DNA of 10,150 nt, taken from positions 1-10,150 of the forward strand of contig JAHJDQ010000112.1 of the NCBI GenBank assembly GCA_018812355.1. Reading direction: 5' to 3'. Source of the DNA: Nanobdellota archaeon. Its GTDB lineage: Archaea; Nanobdellota; Nanobdellia; Woesearchaeales; GW2011-AR9. The notes below the pieces were generated by a model. That model did no database searches. It was not told the origin of the DNA and saw only the letters and a program-made list of their open reading frames with translations. Position 1 is the stretch's first letter; each line of letters opens with the position of its first letter. The translations under genes and the position numbers were made by a program. Shown here piece after piece: positions 6,307 to 10,150 of the stretch.

Positions 6307-7182
6307 CTAAGCTCTTTGAGGAATACCACAATACTTATCCCTCAACTCAACGAATGCATCCATCCGAGCATCTTTTGACAAACTCTCATCTCCCAATTTA
6401 TACAAAAGACTTAAATCTTTTACGGTTCCGCTAGCCAAAGCATCATCTAAAACGCCGTATCCATGACACACCCAAGCATCAAAACTAGCTTCTTCATCTC
6501 TTACAGGGCGTCTAAATGCTTCCAATACTTGCCACCTTAATGTATCAACAAGAGGGGGAGTAACAATTTTAGGTATAGGCATTGCATAACCATCTACTAT
6601 GCCAGTTTCTAACCTCCCATCACCTCTACCTACATAAGCTTCTCTGGCAAACCCATCTCTTACTGCGTAATCATCTCCTTTTTTGAAGATATGCATTGTC
6701 GTAGCCATTACTGGCATGATCGGTTCAAAGATAAAATCTCCGTCATGGTCTAATGCGGCATCTTCATCAAATAGAGCATCTCGCATTGCTTCGTAAACTT
6801 CTCTTGATCCCCTTGGTCTAGAGTAAAAGTCATCTGGAAGAGTACATTCTCTGTGAGCTTTATCCAAAATTTCCAATCCTTTAAACGCCGCATCTTGGAT
6901 TCTTGCAGTTGCGTCTAAGTACGCAGGAGTATGTCTTAATGTTCTACCCCACCAAATTACTTTTCCTGTATCGTCATCAGGACGACCAGATAACTCAATT
7001 TCTGCTCTATAATCTATCTCTGGAAAACCATGTTCTTCAGTCAGTACTTCTTGCAGTCTTGTAATGTGTGGGTCATACTTCAATCTAGCATCTTTAATTG
7101 CTTTTGCCATTTCTCCTTCCAATGACATCGCCAGATGCAAAATTTTTCCTTTCTCATCAACTATTTTCTTTAATATTGCCAT
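6307..7182 (-). CDS. Unrecognised 291-aa soluble protein
   Basis: I do not recognise this family. The protein has no signal peptide or membrane segment. It is rich in Asp, Ala and Arg and poorer in Lys than its neighbours, and its DNA looks somewhat richer in GC by eye. Visible landmarks are DPHITRLQEVLTEEHGF (37-53), an acidic DEDAALDHDGDF stretch in the middle, YAMPIPKIVTPPL, and a Cys-His pair in WVCHGYGVLDD. The ATG at 7180-7182 is well supported: GGAGATGAT (7188-7196), almost the full archaeal Shine-Dalgarno sequence, sits 5 nt upstream. It is the first gene of the pair with the PDF-like gene, so a link to N-terminal or methionine-related processing is possible but unproven. Confidence 0.7.
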   Translation of the reverse strand: MAILKKIVDEKGKILHLAMSLEGEMAKAIKDARLKYDPHITRLQEVLTEEHGFPEIDYRAEIELSGRPDDDTGKVIWWGRTLRHTPAYLDATARIQDAAFKGLEILDKAHRECTLPDDFYSRPRGSREVYEAMRDALFDEDAALDHDGDFIFEPIMPVMATTMHIFKKGDDYAVRDGFAREAYVGRGDGRLETGIVDGYAMPIPKIVTPPLVDTLRWQVLEAFRRPVRDEEASFDAWVCHGYGVLDDALASGTVKDLSLLYKLGDESLSKDARMDAFVELRDKYCGIPQRA

Positions 7183-7332
7183 TTTTTATCATCTCCACGT
7201 TTTAAGTCCATGCGACTTATTTTGTCATAACTAAGTGGCAACTTAACTAATTAATAAAATTATGGCAAGAAATATTGTTTTTCTTGCAAAATATAGAAAG
7301 ATTTATATAATATCTTGTTCATTTGTACAAGT
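7183..7332. promoter_or_regulatory. Divergent control region with several inverted repeats
   Basis: This region separates the 291-aa gene (minus) from the Lrp gene (plus). It contains TAAGTC-N5-GACTTA (7203-7219), TAAGT-N4-ACTTA (7232-7245), GCAAGAAA (7265-7272) with TTTCTTGC (7280-7287), and CTTGT (7314-7318) with ACAAG (7327-7331). The last includes the palindrome TTGTACAA. TTTATATAA (7302-7310) is the TATA box for the plus genes; initiation about 25 nt on would be at the ATG 7333, making the message leaderless. The palindrome over that start is a plausible Lrp autoregulatory site. GGAGATGAT (7188-7196) is the ribosome site of the minus gene. Confidence 0.55.
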
Positions 7333-7788
7333 ATGACTTACAAACTAGACGATAAAGACTGGAAAATCATAGATGTGCTTAAAGATCATGGAGATTATAC
7401 TACTCGGCAAATTGCTAAAAAGACTTTGCTTCCGTTCACAACAATCAACTTTAGGATCAGGAAATTAAAGCAAGAAAAAATTATCAAGAAAGTAACGATT
7501 GACCTAGATCGTGAAAAGATAGGTTTGCCTATTCTTGCTTTTATTAGTGTGACGGTTGATTACAAAGTGCCGGGTTCTAGCAAAACTTTAGAACAGGATG
7601 AGATAGCCAAAGCTGTCAAAAGAATTCCTGGCGTTCAGGAAGTTATGTTAATGACTGGCGGAACTGATTTATTAGTAAAAGTTTTAGCGGCAGATGTTAA
7701 AGAATTAAATGAGATTGTTACTAAAAAAATGAGGAAAGTTGCAGGAGTAGATAAAACTCAAACGTCAATCGTATTGATGGAGGTCTAA
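7333..7788 (+). CDS. Lrp/AsnC-family transcriptional regulator
   Basis: This 151-aa protein is of normal length for the family. The N-terminal winged helix-turn-helix covers about residues 5-58 (LDDKDWKIIDVLKDHG, then TTRQIAKKT and FTTINFRIRKLKQEKII). The C-terminal ligand/oligomerisation (RAM) domain starts near 65 and carries the usual effector-site signature MTGGTDLLVKV (107-117). Archaeal Lrp proteins respond to amino acids. The ATG at 7333 is chosen over TTG 7315 because the TATA box at 7302-7310 places the transcript start at or next to it. Its last codons contain GGAGGT (7779-7784), the ribosome site of the TudS-like gene 2 nt downstream, so the two are co-transcribed. Confidence 0.9.
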   Translation: MTYKLDDKDWKIIDVLKDHGDYTTRQIAKKTLLPFTTINFRIRKLKQEKIIKKVTIDLDREKIGLPILAFISVTVDYKVPGSSKTLEQDEIAKAVKRIPGVQEVMLMTGGTDLLVKVLAADVKELNEIVTKKMRKVAGVDKTQTSIVLMEV

Positions 7789-7790
7789 AA

Positions 7791-8336
7791 ATGTTTACAG
7801 ATGCAAGAAGTAAGAAAGTTGTTTTATTAGCTCATTGTATTTTGAATCAAAATTCAATTTCAGACGGAACAGCTGACTTTCCTAGTCAAGTTAAAAAAGT
7901 TGTTCAATTCTTCCTAAAAAACAAAATAGGTATTATTCAAATGCCCTGTCCTGAATTAATGTGTTTAGGTTTAGATAGAGGAGATGTTCATGGGGCTGAG
8001 CGCCCAGTTGTTGTTGAAAATACTAGAATAAGAACATCACTAAACAAGCCTAATTCAAAAAAGAAAATCCAACCACTTATCAAGCAAACAATCCATCAAA
8101 TAAAAGAATACAAGAAGAATGGATTTTCAATATTAGGTGTTGTTGGAATCAATCGCTCTCCAAGTTGCGGAATAAACACAACTTCAATGAATGATAAAGA
8201 AGTAAGCGGACAGGGCGTATTTATGAAAGCGTTACAGGAAGAATTGAAGAAAGAGAAAATCAATCTTAAATTTGTAGGAATAAAGACTTCTAAAATGAAA
8301 GAAACGATGAAATCACTAACAGAAATGATAAGGTGA
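7791..8336 (+). CDS. TudS/DUF523-related putative desulfidase
   Basis: This 181-aa protein has the cysteine pattern of the TudS/DUF523 group, iron-sulfur enzymes that remove sulfur from thio-compounds such as thiouracil. Cys16 is in AHCILNQNS, Cys53 in QMPCPE, Cys126 in INRSPSCG; an extra Cys58 lies in MCLGLDR. Three Cys in these positions hold a 4Fe cluster in characterised relatives. The CILNQNS form, rather than the classical CLLG...RYDG, points to the CD3072-type subgroup. GGAGGT (7779-7784) is 6 nt before the ATG. It is the second gene after Lrp and ends flush against the convergent Schlafen-type gene. The true substrate is unknown; sulfur or thio-nucleobase salvage is inferred. Confidence 0.75.
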   Translation: MFTDARSKKVVLLAHCILNQNSISDGTADFPSQVKKVVQFFLKNKIGIIQMPCPELMCLGLDRGDVHGAERPVVVENTRIRTSLNKPNSKKKIQPLIKQTIHQIKEYKKNGFSILGVVGINRSPSCGINTTSMNDKEVSGQGVFMKALQEELKKEKINLKFVGIKTSKMKETMKSLTEMIR

Positions 8337-9659
8337 TTATTTTATAACTTCCCAATATCCTTCTTTTCTTCCACCAACTCTTTTAATCAACCCTTCCTCT
8401 TTGAGTTTCTTCATATTATCTCTGATTTTTCTGGAAGAAATCCCCACAATTTTAGCTAAGTCTTCAGAGGTTATTTTCGGATTTTTCCTTACCTCAGAAA
8501 TAATCTTTTCCTGATTTTCGGTCAATCCTTTTAGGACCTCTTTTAGGACTCTTTTAGGCCCCTCAGCTTTCCTATAAAAAATCACCAAAAATCCGCTTTT
8601 GAGCTTCTTGAACTCAACCTTAACATCTTCCTCTTTACAAGCATCATGAATCCTCTTAATCCCAGAACCCCAACGCTCAATATCTTTGCTCAGGTAAAGA
8701 GTATTAGCAATCAACGGATTTCTTAGAATTGACCTTTCTGTACCTTTAAAGAAATCCTTTGGATCATAACCGTCAGGAAATAGTCCTGGATTGTAAATCT
8801 CTATTCTATCTTTGAAAATTGCAACTTCATTTCCTTTTCTATTTTCATAATCTCTATGACAAAGTGAATTTACCAACGCTTCTGTAATTGCTCTTACTGG
8901 AATTTCAGGGATTTCTTTTCTCACCCTTTCGTTCAATTCTGCCCGCCAATTTATATGTTCTTTAATGTAGGATTCGGATTGTTCTAAGAGATCAAAAATA
9001 TTACCCTTGAATTGTTTGATGTCAAGAAATGTCAGTTTATCAGTTCCAGCAAAAACAGCAGCCTGAACTTCAAGAGGATTTTTATCACAAAACAATACTT
9101 CTCCTGCCTTAAGCAATTTATCTTCTTTCAATAATTCCAACTTATTCAAAATTGCTTTAACATTGGTGAATTTGAAGTTAATCCTCTTAACTGTGTTTGC
9201 TCTCTCAATAAAACTCTTTAATACTTTTTCGTTTACATCATTAATAGTTCTTTCAGAGATACCATCTTCCCAAAAAGCCTTATTCTTCTTTAAAATCAAT
9301 TTTTCTAATTCCTGAGAGCTGAGTTTCTTATCTTCATCACCAACTCTGATGTAAGCACGACCAAAAGCATAATATGGAACATTTTCTCCAGAAAATTCAA
9401 GATGAACACATTTCTTGCCTTCCAAAACAACTTCCCTAATATTAGGAAAAATCTTTGGCTCAATGTTATCAGAAATTGACTTGGAAATATCTCTAATAGT
9501 CTTTTCTGTAACAGTCTGACCAACAACTTCACTATTATTCTTAACACCAAAATAAAGCTCTCCTTTCTGATGCTTGTTGAGAATAGAAACTATTGAGATA
9601 ATACCTTCTTTTAACTCAGATGTGGACTTCTTCAACTCCAAAATTTCAGATTCTTTCAT
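8337..9659 (-). CDS. Schlafen AlbA / RecG-C-type ATPase with winged helix (putative regulator)
   Basis: This 440-aa protein has three parts. Residues 1-125 are a Schlafen AlbA_2 domain (ELKEGIISIVSILNKHQKGELYFGV, about 15-39). Residues about 240-362 are the GHKL-like domain found at the C-terminus of proteins often mislabelled RecG: EALVNSLCHRDY (260-271), DRIEIYNPG (284-292) and ERWGSGI (328-334). Residues about 380-438 are a winged helix-turn-helix (LAKIVGISSRKIRDNMKKLKEEGLI). There are no helicase motifs. Such proteins are usually called putative transcriptional regulators and are common in mobile and defence-rich regions. A linker repeat encodes RVLKEVLKGL. The ATG is probably leaderless, with CATATATC at about 9684-9691 as TATA box. 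Confidence 0.8.
   Translation of the reverse strand: MKESEILELKKSTSELKEGIISIVSILNKHQKGELYFGVKNNSEVVGQTVTEKTIRDISKSISDNIEPKIFPNIREVVLEGKKCVHLEFSGENVPYYAFGRAYIRVGDEDKKLSSQELEKLILKKNKAFWEDGISERTINDVNEKVLKSFIERANTVKRINFKFTNVKAILNKLELLKEDKLLKAGEVLFCDKNPLEVQAAVFAGTDKLTFLDIKQFKGNIFDLLEQSESYIKEHINWRAELNERVRKEIPEIPVRAITEALVNSLCHRDYENRKGNEVAIFKDRIEIYNPGLFPDGYDPKDFFKGTERSILRNPLIANTLYLSKDIERWGSGIKRIHDACKEEDVKVEFKKLKSGFLVIFYRKAEGPKRVLKEVLKGLTENQEKIISEVRKNPKITSEDLAKIVGISSRKIRDNMKKLKEEGLIKRVGGRKEGYWEVIK
8528..8558 (+). repeat. Short tandem repeat inside the Schlafen-type gene
   Basis: CTTTTAGGAC occurs at 8528-8537 and 8540-8549, with a partial CTTTTAGG at 8551-8558. In the coding frame it makes the linker RVLKEVLKGL between the GHKL-like and helix-turn-helix parts. 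Spacing of 12 and 11 nt means the repeats are not all in the same frame, so the likeness is partly at DNA level. Confidence 0.6.
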
Positions 9660-9660
9660 G

Positions 9661-9671
9661 AAAGTGACCCC
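9661..9671 (+). repeat. Second copy of the innermost unit C repeat
   Basis: AAAGTGACCCC starts one base outside the ATG of the Schlafen-type gene. It repeats directly at 9718-9728 (within AAAAGTGACCCCC) and pairs with GGGGTCACTTT at 5778-5788. The right end of unit C thus has two candidates for the same left-end block, 57 bp apart. This could mark a duplication or a competing pairing. Confidence 0.8.
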
Positions 9672-9716
9672 TTTTTACTAAAGATATATGAGGAACATTA
9701 AAAAGATTGCTATTTC

Positions 9717-9940
9717 AAAAGTGACCCCCAGAATGTTTTAATAAAATGGCACTTCGTGCTGGACAAAATAGAAATTGCCCTTGTTACTTATTCTTGATGT
9801 ATCGCTAAAGCTCTTTAGATTGAACAGAACTCCCCCAGCCTTCGGACAGTATGTCTCGGCTTCGCCTCGGATTAATTGGAACTTAAACACAACTTTTCGG
9901 ACGCAATTTTCCCACACTGCGTATGGGAAAAGAAACTAAC
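9717..9940 (+). repeat. Right end of unit C: mirror inverted-repeat blocks
   Basis: AAAAGTGACCCCC (9717-9729), TAGAAATTGCCCT (9769-9781), AGAACTCCCCC (9826-9836), GAACTTAAACACAA (9879-9892) and GAAACTAAC (9932-9940) are perfect reverse complements of the five blocks at 5657-5789. The spacers are strikingly even (39, 44, 42 and 39 nt), and most hold a local hairpin: GCAC-TTC-GTGC (9749-9759), CTAAAG-ct-CTTTAG (9805-9818), GAC-N5-GTC and GGC-TTC-GCC near 9845-9866, and TTTTCCCA (9907-9914) with TGGGAAAA (9924-9931). No gene lies between 9660 and 10150. Confidence 0.92.
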
Positions 9941-10064
9941 AGGAATTATCAGGAAAATTCGGTCGGCTTAGCCTAAATCGCCAAGCGATTTCCCGAATGT
10001 TTCCCAAATTTTTTGGTGTGGGTTGCCTCACCAAAAAACTTCTGATAATTCCGATGTCATATCC
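9932..10064 (+). other. Junction site J4 (attC-like)
   Basis: This is a complete 133-bp junction. It reads GAAACTAAC (9932-9940), A, arm GGAATTATCAG (9942-9952), an 89-nt loop, ACTT (10038-10041), arm CTGATAATTCC (10042-10052), GA bulge (10053-10054), T, GTCATATCC (10056-10064), then AATTTTT. The usual GTT is GTC here. Loop structure includes ATTCGG (9957-9962) with CCGAAT (9993-9998) enclosing AAATCGC-caa-GCGATTT (9975-9991). A 10-bp hairpin TTTTTTGGTG/CACCAAAAAA (10009-10038) follows, with the loop TGGGTTGCCT shared with J1. Confidence 0.8.
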
Positions 10065-10150
10065 AATTTTTGAGTTGCTTTTAACTACGATAAAAGTGAA
10101 CTGATACTTCTTAACGGTGCTGTCTTCGTTTAGCGATGCTAACGAGAAAA
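10057..10150 (+). other. Start of a fourth unit (D), cut by the window edge
   Basis: After J4 the sequence starts like the left end of the other units: 9-mer, AA, then TTTTT (10067-10071). The blocks cannot be paired because the far end is outside the window. No ORF is visible in these 94 bases. Confidence 0.45.

Larger units (their letters stand above)
5658..10056 (+). mobile_element. Cassette-like unit C (five genes)
   Basis: This unit lies between J3 and J4 and is about 4.4 kb long. GTTAGTTTC (5657-5665) at its start is the exact reverse complement of GAAACTAAC (9932-9940) at its end. Four further nested pairs follow. Its coding content is bounded exactly by the innermost repeat: the PDF stop codon lies inside GGGGGTCACTTTT (5777-5789), and AAAGTGACCCC (9661-9671) begins right outside the last gene's ATG. 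It holds two minus genes, two plus genes and one more minus gene. Mobility is inferred. Confidence 0.5.

Noticed and set aside
9305..9550. Minus-strand frame of 81 codons inside the Schlafen-type gene
   Set aside because: Out-of-frame shadow of the AlbA_2 domain coding sequence.
5741..9745. Extra pair TTTATTAAAA (5741-5750) with TTTTAATAAA (about 9736-9745)
   Set aside because: Not in mirror order with the other blocks of unit C and made only of A and T, so it is likely chance.
88..9940. Simple transposons with terminal inverted repeats
   Set aside because: No transposase is present and no target-site duplications are seen. The inverted blocks differ between units, and their spacers differ in length on the two sides, unlike continuous terminal repeats.
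1558..10064. Junction hairpins as plain transcription terminators
   Set aside because: Local hairpins could slow polymerase, but terminators do not explain perfect matches between sequences 1.5-4.3 kb apart in mirror order, the constant polarity or the fixed 11-nt arms.
1..10150. CRISPR array
   Set aside because: The junctions are repeated, but they are kilobases apart, contain variable stems and carry genes between them. There is no short regular repeat-spacer pattern and no Cas gene.

Overview
The window comes from a low-GC archaeon, most likely a DPANN lineage such as Woesearchaeales or Nanoarchaeota. The evidence is archaeal TATA-type promoters at leaderless or short-leader distance, Shine-Dalgarno sites of the GGTGA/GGAGATGAT type, TrmB and Lrp regulators, a glycerol-1-phosphate-dehydrogenase-like enzyme and a secreted CARDB protein. 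No rRNA, tRNA, CRISPR array, transposase or integrase gene is visible.

The genes form three complete blocks and the start of a fourth. Block A (about 89-1670) holds one secreted CARDB-type protein. Block B (about 1671-5657) holds a three-gene minus-strand operon (G1P/dehydroquinate-synthase-like dehydrogenase, NAD-synthetase-like PP-loop ATPase, DUF1152-like protein) and a divergent TrmB regulator, with a 9+9 bp palindromic operator between them. Block C (about 5658-10056) holds a peptide-deformylase-like gene downstream of an unrecognised 291-aa protein, a divergent Lrp/AsnC plus TudS-like pair, and a convergent Schlafen-AlbA/RecG-C-type regulator. Block D starts near 10057 and runs off the window.

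The most striking content is in the non-coding junctions. Four sites (J1-J4, ending near 96, 1678, 5665 and 10064) share one architecture. It reads: 9-nt block ending AAC, then A, an 11-nt arm, a 52-89 nt loop, ACTT, the complementary 11-nt arm, a GA bulge, T, and a 9-nt block starting GTT (GTC in J4), then AATT. J1 is cut by the window edge and shows only the right half. The 11-nt arms differ at each complete site but stay fully self-complementary. The 9-nt block at the start of each gene block is the exact reverse complement of the 9-nt block at the far end of the same gene block (GTTAAATAC/GTATTTAAC, GTTATCTAC/GTAGATAAC, GTTAGTTTC/GAAACTAAC). It matches its neighbour across the junction poorly. 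This is the signature expected of integron attC sites after cassette insertion.

Each block also carries two to four further inverted-repeat blocks of 11-14 nt, nested in mirror order at its two ends and reaching about 75-225 bp inward. I know of no such extension in classical attC sites. The reading offered here is an integron-like array of large, multi-gene, self-promoted cassettes in an archaeon, or a new system of circularising or inverting modules with the same logic. The structure is directly visible; recombination is inferred, and the enzyme is not in this window.
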